A DNA stretch of 64,000 bases from NCBI RefSeq assembly GCF_902364365.1, contig NZ_CABJDN010000002.1, forward strand, positions 252,815 to 316,814. Reading direction: 5' to 3'. This document shows, one piece after another, positions 1 through 8,062 of the stretch; the stretch's first letter is position 1; each line of letters opens with the position of its first letter. A program made the translations under genes and the position numbers. Under the pieces are notes generated by a model. The model saw only the letters and a program-made list of their open reading frames with translations, searched no databases and was not told the origin of the DNA. Source of the DNA: Bacteroides intestinalis (GTDB lineage: Bacteria; Bacteroidota; Bacteroidia; Bacteroidales; Bacteroidaceae).

Positions 1-800
1 CCGATAGCAGCATTTACGTCAGCCATATTTATTTTCATTCCCAGACCGACTATGTCATAACGCCAACCGCCGGCTTTGGATTTGGAAAAAGCATCTTTAG
101 TTTGACAATTCAAACTCATCATACGCAATTCTTTGTAGAGTTCCGCATTATCAAACGGTTCGGGCAAATTCAGGCAGATGGCTCCTCCTTCGGCCGTCGT
201 CACATTCTTTACGGCGTGAAGAGAGAAGATAGCAATATCCGTTTCGCACCCTGTACGCTGATTCTTGCTGTAATAAGCTCCCAAAGAATGGGCCGCATCA
301 TTCATAACAAGGATACGTCCCAATTTTTCCTGTACCAATGACGTCGCCTGAAACAGATTGCGTATTTCCGGTTCATTAACGAGTCTCATGATACGGTCGT
401 AATCACAAGGGAAGCCCGCAATATCTACCGGAATAATAGCCTTGGTCCTTGGCGTAATTGCTTTTCGAATAGCATCCACAGAGATATTGAAATCCTCTCC
501 GGAATCTACCATAACAGGCTTTGCACCTGCATGAAGGACTGCTAATGCCGTAGCACTATATGTATACGCCGGCACAATTACTTCATCTTCAGCTGTTACT
601 CCCAACCAGCGAAGCATCATAATGGCTCCCGAAGTCCATGAGTTTACACAAAGCACTTCTTTTGCATTAGAGAATACTTTTATTTCTTCTTCCAATGCTT
701 TTACTTTAGGACCGGAAGTTATCCAGCCGGAACGTAACGAATCAACGACTTCGTTGATAACCGCCTCGTCAATATAAGGGGGCGAAAATGGAATTTTCAT
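1..800 (-). CDS. DegT/DnrJ/EryC1/StrS aminotransferase (3' end outside window)
   Basis: About 266 residues are visible, and the gene continues past the left edge; the family is usually 370-400 residues. It is a PLP-dependent sugar aminotransferase that adds an amino group to a 4- or 3-keto nucleotide sugar in the cytoplasm. The fold-type I landmarks are present: NDAAHSLG with Asp168, which contacts the pyridine nitrogen, and the Schiff-base lysine Lys198 in SLHAVKN. The start ATG lies at 800, 73 bases after the GNAT gene. An adjacent GNAT and DegT pair often makes an N-acetylated amino sugar (PglE/PglD logic), so a bacillosamine-like donor is possible. The family call is firm; the substrate is inference. 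Confidence 0.9.
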   Translation of the reverse strand, partial: MKIPFSPPYIDEAVINEVVDSLRSGWITSGPKVKALEEEIKVFSNAKEVLCVNSWTSGAIMMLRWLGVTAEDEVIVPAYTYSATALAVLHAGAKPVMVDSGEDFNISVDAIRKAITPRTKAIIPVDIAGFPCDYDRIMRLVNEPEIRNLFQATSLVQEKLGRILVMNDAAHSLGAYYSKNQRTGCETDIAIFSLHAVKNVTTAEGGAICLNLPEPFDNAELYKELRMMSLNCQTKDAFSKSKAGGWRYDIVGLGMKINMADVNAAI

Positions 801-873
801 GAATAATCTATAATTAAAATGTTAGTATTCCGTTTTGAATAATTAATCATTATCTAAATGCAACGACCAATAA

Positions 874-1482
874 CTAATCATATTTTTTTATAAAGCGATA
901 CATTCTACGTTTTGGATAAGCAATAAATTCATAAAGCACATTAAAATTCATTGATTTGTAAAAAGCTATAGTTGACTCATTACCATAATAATCGGTAGTC
1001 AATGATAGCTGATTAATATTATCAGCCTTTAACATCTCTTCAATTGTTAATAAAAGCCTTTTGCCTAGGCCTCTTCCTTGCCCTTCTCTCTTTACTGCAA
1101 TGGAATATAATTCCGCATATTCTCCTTTATCAAGCACACGACTATTGGTCTTCGTTAGATTTCTAACCAATCTGATTAGTGCCTTAGGATTGGATAAAGA
1201 CAACTCTAAAGAAAGTCTAATAAAACGACCAATATTATTTTTTATCAAAGATGCATTAAAGCCTTTACACCGTTTAGTAGCTGCTGCGAAACCTATTATC
1301 TTCCCATCTTCTTCTACACAAACAACAAGTCCTTCATTACTTTCAATAAAGCACGAATAATAAAAAGACAAAAAGTTAGAACCAAGATTAGTTAAAAAAA
1401 AATCAGTAAAAGCATCACAATGAATAGTAACGATTGTGTTTACATCATTAATTAAGGCCTTTCGTACATTCAACATACTCAC
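874..1482 (-). CDS. GNAT family N-acetyltransferase
   Basis: A 202-residue GNAT-fold protein, soluble, with no signal peptide. The acetyl-CoA pyrophosphate loop is visible as EGQGRGLGKRLL (R/Q-x-x-G-x-G/A type) around residues 133-144, after a YSIAV beta strand. It overlaps the preceding glycosyltransferase gene by 4 bases, which implies translational coupling. It probably acetylates an amino group on a capsule sugar, possibly the product of the downstream DegT aminotransferase. It is not a left-handed beta-helix acetyltransferase, so it is not a PglD orthologue, and the sugar substrate is unknown. Confidence 0.8.
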   Translation of the reverse strand: MSMLNVRKALINDVNTIVTIHCDAFTDFFLTNLGSNFLSFYYSCFIESNEGLVVCVEEDGKIIGFAAATKRCKGFNASLIKNNIGRFIRLSLELSLSNPKALIRLVRNLTKTNSRVLDKGEYAELYSIAVKREGQGRGLGKRLLLTIEEMLKADNINQLSLTTDYYGNESTIAFYKSMNFNVLYEFIAYPKRRMYRFIKKYD

Positions 1483-2657
1483 GATTTTATAGAACTCAAA
1501 ATAATATGTACTATTTTATCAAGATTAACCTGCTTAGACAAATAATTCTGAGCATATATTTTACCATTTAGCCCCATTCGAGTTCGCTCACATTCAGGAA
1601 CTTCAATCATTTTTTTTAGCAAAGCCTGAAAACCCATAAAATCATTAGATTCACAAACATAACCACATCCAGCACTCTCAATAATACTTGCAGCATCACT
1701 ATCTTTATCTAAGCTAGCAATTACAGGCTTAGATGAGAACATATAAGCAGGAAGTTTAGAGGGACTGGCAGTTCTACCTACACCTGATTTGAGAGTCAAT
1801 AATAGCACATCTGCCTGAGCTTGTATTTCAGGGACTTTCTCCGGTGCTACTGAAGAAAAACATATATTATTATACCCTTTAGACAATCTCAAACATTCCT
1901 CTTTTTCCGATCCATCACCTACTATAAATAGTTTGGCGCGATTAAGATTCAACGATTTAAATACTTCTATTATAAAAGGAACATTTGCTGCAGGACTAAT
2001 ACTTCCTACAAACATAAATATGAAATCTTCGTACTGTTTCTTATATTTTGCATTAAATATGCTATCCTCTTGCCATACTCTCACTGTTTGTACTCTATTA
2101 GCAGGCAGTTGCCTTGTCTTCTCCAAAAAAATCTTAGTTAATTCAGAAACAGATATAATTGAAGTTGCCTTTCTAAGATAATATGAATCTATCTTTTTTA
2201 AAGGATACTCCAGAATTTTTCCCATTATTCCTAATCTTGAGGTCATTGATTCAGGATAGATATCTGTTATATTAACTATTATTGGGATATTATTTTTCCG
2301 CGAAGTCCTAATTGGGATATAAGTTGCACCAAAAGGCCATGTAACCATATATATAATTAAAATATCCTCTCTATGCAATGTGATATATCGACTAACAGCT
2401 TTACCAAAACTAAAGCTCTCCTTAAAACGTCCTACAAAATTAGACTTGGGGTATACATAACTATCCAATACTATTCTCTCAATTTTTTCTTCATCAACAA
2501 TCTTGCCAAACTCATATCCCAAGGGACGTGAAGGGTGTGGACAAATTACCGTAACTCTATTTGATTCCGCCAATTTTCGTGCAATATCAAACGATACTTT
2601 TGCAGAAATAACAGGCTCAGGAGGATATACAGAAGAAACCACCAATATTTTCTTCAT
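1479..2657 (-). CDS. Glycosyltransferase family 4 (WbuB-like position)
   Basis: A 392-residue GT-B glycosyltransferase. The N-terminal Rossmann part begins with ILVVSSVYPPEP. The C-terminal half shows FMFVGSISPAANV, LFIVGDGSEKE and the nucleotide-sugar region SPSKLPAYMFSSKPVIAS with the conserved proline-lysine-glycine-type loop. It acts at the inner face of the cytoplasmic membrane, adding a sugar to a lipid-linked intermediate. It sits 3 bases after the reductase of the L-deoxy-HexNAc set. In Gram-negative loci that set is often followed by WbuB, the transferase for that same sugar, so transfer of the L-QuiNAc/L-FucNAc-type residue is a reasonable inference, not shown. Confidence 0.85.
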   Translation of the reverse strand: MKKILVVSSVYPPEPVISAKVSFDIARKLAESNRVTVICPHPSRPLGYEFGKIVDEEKIERIVLDSYVYPKSNFVGRFKESFSFGKAVSRYITLHREDILIIYMVTWPFGATYIPIRTSRKNNIPIIVNITDIYPESMTSRLGIMGKILEYPLKKIDSYYLRKATSIISVSELTKIFLEKTRQLPANRVQTVRVWQEDSIFNAKYKKQYEDFIFMFVGSISPAANVPFIIEVFKSLNLNRAKLFIVGDGSEKEECLRLSKGYNNICFSSVAPEKVPEIQAQADVLLLTLKSGVGRTASPSKLPAYMFSSKPVIASLDKDSDAASIIESAGCGYVCESNDFMGFQALLKKMIEVPECERTRMGLNGKIYAQNYLSKQVNLDKIVHIILSSIKS

Positions 2658-2660
2658 AGC

Positions 2661-3509
2661 TTAATAAGCTGAATACAAATTAGAATAACTTTTCATCATT
2701 TCAAATTGCTCAACTAACATTTGTCGGTAACTTGGAACTTCATAATCTAGGCGAAGAGACTTTTCAATTGATTTATCAACTTCATTTCCATCATACGGTT
2801 TTATCACAGTATCCTTCCCCCATATCTCCTTAAACAAATTCAGCAAATCAAATTTTGATATTCCCACCCCATTGCTCAGATGAATCAAACCGACTATTCC
2901 ATTATCCAGAGAAAAGTCAATGGCTTTTGCTAATTCCAAAGTGGTCACGCCACCCCATATTGCCGTCCTAAAACCATTTATTTCTCCACATTGATGCATA
3001 AACCAATGGAATAACCCTTCACCATTTTCTTTCAATTCCGGGCCAATAATAGAAGTACGAATCGTCAAATCTTTATCATTAATGATTTCGCCCAAAGCTT
3101 TACTCCGGCCATACACATCATCAGCATCACGAAAATCATCTTCTGTATAGTTTCCTTTCTTTCCCGAAAAAACACAATCTGTACTTATATGGATTAACTT
3201 GGCTCCAACTTCATCTGACAATCTTTTTAATAAATGCGGAAAATAAGCATTTATCAAAATAGCATTATCAGGATGTTCTCTAGACCCTTTGATAAGAATA
3301 CCGACACAATTGATTATGATTTCCGGATGCACTCTATGAACCACATCAGCGACCGCATCACGATTTGTCACATCAACAATTATACTATCTTCAGTCAAAG
3401 GAGTACGATAAACCACATTGGAGATATCATATTTGCCTGTACTCTGAAGATAATAATAGACTACATGTCCGGCCATACCCGTGGCGCCGAACAATAAAAC
3501 TTTTTTCAT
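2661..3509 (-). CDS. RmlD-family NAD(P)-dependent sugar reductase
   Basis: A 282-residue short-chain dehydrogenase/reductase of the RmlD (dTDP-4-dehydrorhamnose reductase) group. The N-terminal nucleotide loop is FGATGMAGH (residues 8-16), followed by HISTDCVFSG and the catalytic YGRSK (Tyr-x-x-x-Lys). It lies between the 2-epimerase gene and a GT4, 19 and 3 bases apart. In this setting it should reduce the 4-keto group of UDP-2-acetamido-2,6-dideoxy-L-hexulose. The L-FucNAc pathway uses a larger CapF/WbjC reductase with a C-terminal cupin. A short RmlD-type reductase is instead what the V. cholerae O37 UDP-L-QuiNAc pathway uses (WbvR). L-RhaNAc or L-QuiNAc is therefore favoured. Confidence 0.85.
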   Translation of the reverse strand: MKKVLLFGATGMAGHVVYYYLQSTGKYDISNVVYRTPLTEDSIIVDVTNRDAVADVVHRVHPEIIINCVGILIKGSREHPDNAILINAYFPHLLKRLSDEVGAKLIHISTDCVFSGKKGNYTEDDFRDADDVYGRSKALGEIINDKDLTIRTSIIGPELKENGEGLFHWFMHQCGEINGFRTAIWGGVTTLELAKAIDFSLDNGIVGLIHLSNGVGISKFDLLNLFKEIWGKDTVIKPYDGNEVDKSIEKSLRLDYEVPSYRQMLVEQFEMMKSYSNLYSAY

Positions 3510-3528
3510 CTAATATTCAAATGTAAGT

Positions 3529-4659
3529 TTAGAATGTTTTATGCCATACCGTACGGTTAACATAATCAGTATAAGAAAGAATGATACGAACTACTTTTTT
3601 AGAAACATTGTTTGCCGCATAGTCCGGGATAGAATGAATAGCATCTGCACTCTCTGCATATTGAGACGTAACTACATCTATTGAATCCAAAATGCGATCA
3701 TTATTTAATCCAGTCATTATCAATGTCCCTTCATCCATACCTTCAGGACGTTCATGAGCTTGACGGATTGTTATCGCTGGAAAATGAAGGATAGAAGATT
3801 CTTCTGTAATCGTACCACTATCCGAAATCACACAAAAAGCATTTTGCTGAAGTTTAATATATTCCATAAATCCAAAAGGTTTCATGAACTCAACCATTGG
3901 ATTTGAATTTACAAAGCCAATGGATTCCAGTTTCTTTCGGGTACGAGGATGAGTAGATACGATCACTTTCTTATGATACTTCTCAACAATAGCATTTAAA
4001 GAAACAAGCAAATCAGAGAAATTATCTTCCGAATCTACATTCTCCTCACGATGAGTGCTGACAATAAAATACTCTCCCTTTTTCAAACCTTCATTCTCCA
4101 GAACAGTATTTTTTTCAATTTCATCTCTATGATATAAAAGAACTTCTGTCATTGGAGAACCAGTCTTTATTACAGTTTCCGGACGCAACCCTTCAGCCAG
4201 AAGATATTTGCGAGCATGTTCAGATAAAGGCATATTGATGTCACTCAGATGATCCACTATTTTTCGGTTGATTTCTTCTGGAACTCTTTGGTCAAAGCAA
4301 CGATTTCCAGCCTCCATGTGGAAGATCGGAATCTTTTTACGCTTTGCCGAAATTACAGAAATACAGCTATTAGTATCACCATACAACAGTACAGCATCCG
4401 GTCTCACTTCCTCCATCAACTCATCAGACTTACGAATTACGTTGGCTATCGTTTCCGCTGCATTTCTACCCGCAGCATTTAGAAAATAATCCGGTTTACG
4501 GATATGAAGCTCTTGAAAAAATATCTCATTCAACTCATAGTCATAATTTTGACCAGTGTGGACAATTACATGTTCCGTATATTTGTCCAGTTCGGCCATT
4601 ACCCGACTCAGCTTTATAATTTCAGGGCGGGTACCAACAATTGTCATAACTTTCAACAT
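3529..4659 (-). CDS. UDP-HexNAc 2-epimerase (WecB/CapG/WbvD-type)
   Basis: A 376-residue soluble UDP-GlcNAc 2-epimerase family protein. Typical blocks are TIVGTRPEIIKLS at the N terminus, HTGQNYD, LYGDTNS, HMEAGNRCFD, VPEEINRKIVDHLSD, STHREENVD and the nucleotide-binding DSGTITEE. It follows the CapE-like dehydratase by 17 bases and precedes the RmlD-type reductase. This order (dehydratase/epimerase, 2-epimerase, reductase) fits biosynthesis of a UDP-2-acetamido-2,6-dideoxy-L-hexose, with this enzyme inverting C2 as the last step. It could also make UDP-ManNAc, but the flanking genes argue for the deoxy sugar. Confidence 0.88.
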   Translation of the reverse strand: MLKVMTIVGTRPEIIKLSRVMAELDKYTEHVIVHTGQNYDYELNEIFFQELHIRKPDYFLNAAGRNAAETIANVIRKSDELMEEVRPDAVLLYGDTNSCISVISAKRKKIPIFHMEAGNRCFDQRVPEEINRKIVDHLSDINMPLSEHARKYLLAEGLRPETVIKTGSPMTEVLLYHRDEIEKNTVLENEGLKKGEYFIVSTHREENVDSEDNFSDLLVSLNAIVEKYHKKVIVSTHPRTRKKLESIGFVNSNPMVEFMKPFGFMEYIKLQQNAFCVISDSGTITEESSILHFPAITIRQAHERPEGMDEGTLIMTGLNNDRILDSIDVVTSQYAESADAIHSIPDYAANNVSKKVVRIILSYTDYVNRTVWHKTF

Positions 4660-4676
4660 AGCTATAGTTATATTTA

Positions 4677-5750
4677 TTATTCACTTCTGATTTCACGAGC
4701 CTTAGCCTTTGGCTCAAGTCCCATATCTTCACGAACAAAACGGAGTTTCAGTAAGAGCTCCTTCATACTTTCTACATCTAAGCGATAAGTATTATGACTA
4801 TGATAATCCTCTACCTTAGAAATCTCTTCATTACCCTTTGTGAAGTACTTATCATAATTCAAATCACGAGTATCACAAGGTATACGGTAATAATCCCCCA
4901 TATCAATAGCTCTAACCATTTCCTCACGGGTTACCAAAGTTTCATACAATTTCTCACCATGACGGGTACCTATAACTTTCACTTCTGTATCAAGATATTT
5001 TCCATCAACCCTAGCATATGTTTCTTTTAATGCTTGCGCCAAAGTTTCCAATGTGGCAGAAGGAGCTTTCTGCACAAACAAATCACCATTATGAGCATGG
5101 GTAAAAGCATATATTACCAAATCAACCGCATCGTCCAATGTCATCATAAAGCGTGTCATATTGGGATCAGTAATAGTAATAGACTTACCTTCCATCATCT
5201 GTTCTACCCACAAAGGTATCACAGAGCCACGGCTAGCCATCACATTACCATAGCGAGTACAACAAATTGTTGTTTGAGCACCTTCACCCAACTCACGACC
5301 TTTGGCTATTGCTACTTTCTCCATTAAAGCTTTACTCATTCCCATTGCATTAATAGGATAGGCAGCCTTATCTGTGGAAAGAACTACCACATTCTGTACA
5401 CCATGTTCTATGGCTGAATTTAAAACATTTTCAGTACCCATAATATTGGTCCTGACAGCTTCGATAGGAAAAAACTCACAAGAAGGAACTTGTTTTAAAG
5501 CAGCAGCACTAAATACATAATCTACGCCATTCATCGCCACATCTACAGACGACTTATCCCGCACATTACCTATGTAATATTTCACCTTAGGATTTTGTAA
5601 TGCATGGCGCATATCATCCTGTTTTTTTTCATCTCTTGAAAATATACGTATTTCTTTGATATCAGAATCCAGAAAACGACGTAATACTGCATTACCAAAG
5701 GAACCTGTTCCACCAGTAATCAACAAAGTTTTATCTGTAAAATTGGACAT
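4677..5750 (-). CDS. UDP-GlcNAc 4,6-dehydratase/5-epimerase (CapE/WbjB/FnlA-like)
   Basis: A 357-residue extended SDR. The nucleotide loop is GGTGSFG (residues 13-19), then FSRDEKKQDDM and STDKA. The usual catalytic Tyr-x-x-x-Lys is replaced by Met136-x-x-x-Lys140 (MGMSK). Methionine at that position is the mark of the inverting CapE-type enzymes, as opposed to the retaining PglF/FlaA1 types. It should convert UDP-D-GlcNAc into a UDP-4-keto-6-deoxy-L-sugar, the first step of the L-FucNAc/L-QuiNAc route. The 3' neighbours supply the 2-epimerase and reductase. The start ATG at 5750 is 2 bases after the UbiA-like gene's stop. Confidence 0.9.
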   Translation of the reverse strand: MSNFTDKTLLITGGTGSFGNAVLRRFLDSDIKEIRIFSRDEKKQDDMRHALQNPKVKYYIGNVRDKSSVDVAMNGVDYVFSAAALKQVPSCEFFPIEAVRTNIMGTENVLNSAIEHGVQNVVVLSTDKAAYPINAMGMSKALMEKVAIAKGRELGEGAQTTICCTRYGNVMASRGSVIPLWVEQMMEGKSITITDPNMTRFMMTLDDAVDLVIYAFTHAHNGDLFVQKAPSATLETLAQALKETYARVDGKYLDTEVKVIGTRHGEKLYETLVTREEMVRAIDMGDYYRIPCDTRDLNYDKYFTKGNEEISKVEDYHSHNTYRLDVESMKELLLKLRFVREDMGLEPKAKAREIRSE

Positions 5751-5752
5751 TT

Positions 5753-6562
5753 TTATTTAGAATAATCTATATGTTTTATTATTTTTTTCTTCATGAAAAA
5801 ATACACTATAATTCGATAGGAAAAAAAATAAAAAGATAGAAATAATATGACTAATGGAATTTCTGTAAAAATTTCCAAAATCAGCATTAAAAATAAGAGT
5901 GTTAAGTAATACTTAACACGAAATAATGGAATATCATTTCTATCCGCAATTAAATATGATATATAAGGAATATGGAACCTAGATTCAGACGAACGCTCTA
6001 ACAAATTCAGCACAGGAAATAGAAGCAACAAATAACACATAAAAGATAAAGAAATAGGGAAATATAATATAATTGCCCAATAACGTATAATAACCAATAA
6101 AAAATGAAGAAACAAAGTAAATCTATTGCGTACATTATTGTACACTTGATATAAAAGTAATAATAGAATAGACGAACATATAAAATAAGAAACAAAATCC
6201 GATAATAAGTATAATAATAAAGACAACAATATGCCCCAAAATATTCGACTACTATAAATCAAAATAAAATGAGATTTATAATATTGCAATTGTATCATTG
6301 TAAGTCTCAATGTAGGATTATTTTCCTTCTTTATTGTCTCAGTATCATTCTGAATATATCCAATTTCATAATAATTATACACCAACATGACAGATAAAAA
6401 ATAGCACAAAAGAAAAGAAAACATCCCTTTCTCATAAAAAGACAAAAAAACTAAAAGAGTTGGAATAATATAAATAGCCACCCATGAGATAAATTGACTA
6501 ACTTTTGAAAAACGTATAAATAACGTATAACAAAAAGGTAAATAAAATGCCCAATTACGCAT
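5753..6562 (-). CDS. Polytopic membrane protein, possibly UbiA-type prenyltransferase
   Basis: About 269 residues from the preferred start (Met at 6562); an in-frame upstream Met at 6595 would add 11 residues and overlap the HAD gene more deeply. Roughly seven to eight hydrophobic segments fill the protein, and the DNA is very A+T-rich. A polar stretch after the second helix (NYYEIGYIQND, then TIKKENNPTLRL) is placed like the first Asp-rich motif of UbiA prenyltransferases, but is degenerate. The gene overlaps the upstream HAD phosphatase gene by 8 bases. HAD and UbiA domains are fused in many bacterial enzymes that make polyprenyl-phosphoryl sugars, so a lipid-linked pentose donor is possible. 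The family assignment is tentative. Confidence 0.5.
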   Translation of the reverse strand: MRNWAFYLPFCYTLFIRFSKVSQFISWVAIYIIPTLLVFLSFYEKGMFSFLLCYFLSVMLVYNYYEIGYIQNDTETIKKENNPTLRLTMIQLQYYKSHFILIYSSRIFWGILLSLLLYLLSDFVSYFICSSILLLLLYQVYNNVRNRFTLFLHFLLVIIRYWAIILYFPISLSFMCYLLLLFPVLNLLERSSESRFHIPYISYLIADRNDIPLFRVKYYLTLLFLMLILEIFTEIPLVILFLSFYFFSYRIIVYFFMKKKIIKHIDYSK

Positions 6563-7226
6563 TAGAATAAAGGTATTTATAATTAATAATATCACTTTTT
6601 TTCAGTAACACATCCCATTTATGACGTTTTTTTTTAGAAACTATTACGAATCTTCTTACTGAAAATTTTAGCAATTCGATGTCTGAAATATCATCAGTAA
6701 AAACAGCCTCAAAGGGGGGAGAAATATTTTTTGCTTGTAATGCACTTTTCTTCATACCATACAAGTCAACAAGTATTTTTCCCTTACACTTTGCTTTTAA
6801 TGTATACAGTAAACGAGATGAAATATGCAATTCAATATGCATTTTATTAGCAATGGCATCTGCTATAAAATCTAAAGTCGCAGAACAAATAACAATTTCA
6901 GATTTACAATTTTGCAAATAATGGTTCAATAGATTCCACACTTCTATATTCTTATGATATACTAAATATTGGTCATAAAATAAGCTAGCTGCATTATATA
7001 ACTCTTCATAAGAATATCCATTCAGCATTTTTATTAAAATAATTTTCTTTATATCTTTTCTCATTAGCTTAAAACAAGCAGCATTTAGCAGATAAATAAA
7101 GCTACTATTGAAAATTATTTCCAAAATTCTATATCTTTTAGAATTCACAAAAAAGAAACGACAAAAATCATATGTTGTATTAGAATTAAATAAAGTACCA
7201 CATATATCAACTATTATTTTACCCAT
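6555..7226 (-). CDS. HAD-family phosphatase (PSP-like), capsule locus
   Basis: A 223-residue cytoplasmic HAD hydrolase. Motif I is D7-I-C-G-T11, so the second aspartate, normally the general acid/base, is cysteine at position 9. Motif II is ICSAT (Ser115), a lysine-rich motif III lies near residues 146-150, and motif IV is DDISD (Asp178, Asp179, Asp182). The alpha-helical insert after motif I resembles the phosphoserine phosphatase subclass. It is 6 bases after a GT2 gene and overlaps the UbiA-like gene by 8 bases, suggesting the two proteins act on one lipid-linked sugar phosphate. The Asp-to-Cys change is odd and could alter activity. Confidence 0.75.
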   Translation of the reverse strand: MGKIIVDICGTLFNSNTTYDFCRFFFVNSKRYRILEIIFNSSFIYLLNAACFKLMRKDIKKIILIKMLNGYSYEELYNAASLFYDQYLVYHKNIEVWNLLNHYLQNCKSEIVICSATLDFIADAIANKMHIELHISSRLLYTLKAKCKGKILVDLYGMKKSALQAKNISPPFEAVFTDDISDIELLKFSVRRFVIVSKKKRHKWDVLLKKSDIINYKYLYSNA

Positions 7227-7232
7227 ACTTTA

Positions 7233-8054
7233 TCATTTAAACAGCTTAAGCATTTTTAAGATAAATATTTTTACCAAAGAAATATTAAATGGCAGATCTT
7301 TGTACATCAGAAACAGTTTGCGTTGTTCAATTACTAATTCATTCATATGCAAAAAACGAGAAAGATAATATTTTTTATTATTTTTTTGATGAGCTCCCGT
7401 TACATTACAAGTATGTTGTCTATATAAAATTGTTGGGAAAGATATATAATCTACAATGCCTTTCTTTGAAATTATTAAAATCGTCCATAAATCATGAAAT
7501 TTCCATTCTGGAAATGGTAATACATATTGCTTCACTTTCGAATTAAACAGCATAGTACAACCATATGCAGGACATCCCCATGCAAGCATTCGATAAAAAT
7601 CTTTAGAATAAGCAGCTGATATATTAGAATATTTCCACAATGAATCTGATATTAAATTAAGTTTTTCATCAACAACCTTCAAGTCCGTAAAAATAGCTAT
7701 AGCTTTACCTTTTCCACAAGACTCCAATTCCTCCATTTTTTTCATAGATAGTTCTATCTTATTATTCAACCAAACATCATCTTGATCACAAAACATATAA
7801 TAATCAGAATCAACACCTTCCAATAGTTTCATAAAAGATTTCCCAGAACCTACATTTTCATCAAAGGAGGGAATCCTAAATATTCTCTCAGGATATTTTA
7901 TACAATATGCATCAATTATAATATTTGTATCATCCTTCGAACCATCATCTCTAATAAATAACTCCCATGAAGAATAACTTTGATTAAGTATTGAGTTTAT
8001 CAATTCATTAAGATATAATTCTCCATTATATGTTGAAAGCAATATTGAAACCAT
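7233..8054 (-). CDS. Glycosyltransferase family 2 (rhamnosyltransferase-like)
   Basis: A 273-residue GT-A fold transferase. The N terminus is VSILLSTYNGELYL, followed by FIRDDGSKDDT and the metal-binding DQDDVW (DxD-type) near residues 93-98. This arrangement is typical of the RgpB/WchF-like subgroup often annotated as rhamnosyltransferase. It is soluble or membrane-peripheral and acts on undecaprenyl-linked intermediates. It begins 8 bases after the polymerase gene and ends 6 bases before the HAD gene. Donor and linkage cannot be read from the sequence. Confidence 0.88.
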   Translation of the reverse strand: MVSILLSTYNGELYLNELINSILNQSYSSWELFIRDDGSKDDTNIIIDAYCIKYPERIFRIPSFDENVGSGKSFMKLLEGVDSDYYMFCDQDDVWLNNKIELSMKKMEELESCGKGKAIAIFTDLKVVDEKLNLISDSLWKYSNISAAYSKDFYRMLAWGCPAYGCTMLFNSKVKQYVLPFPEWKFHDLWTILIISKKGIVDYISFPTILYRQHTCNVTGAHQKNNKKYYLSRFLHMNELVIEQRKLFLMYKDLPFNISLVKIFILKMLKLFK

Positions 8055-8062
8055 AAAATAAA

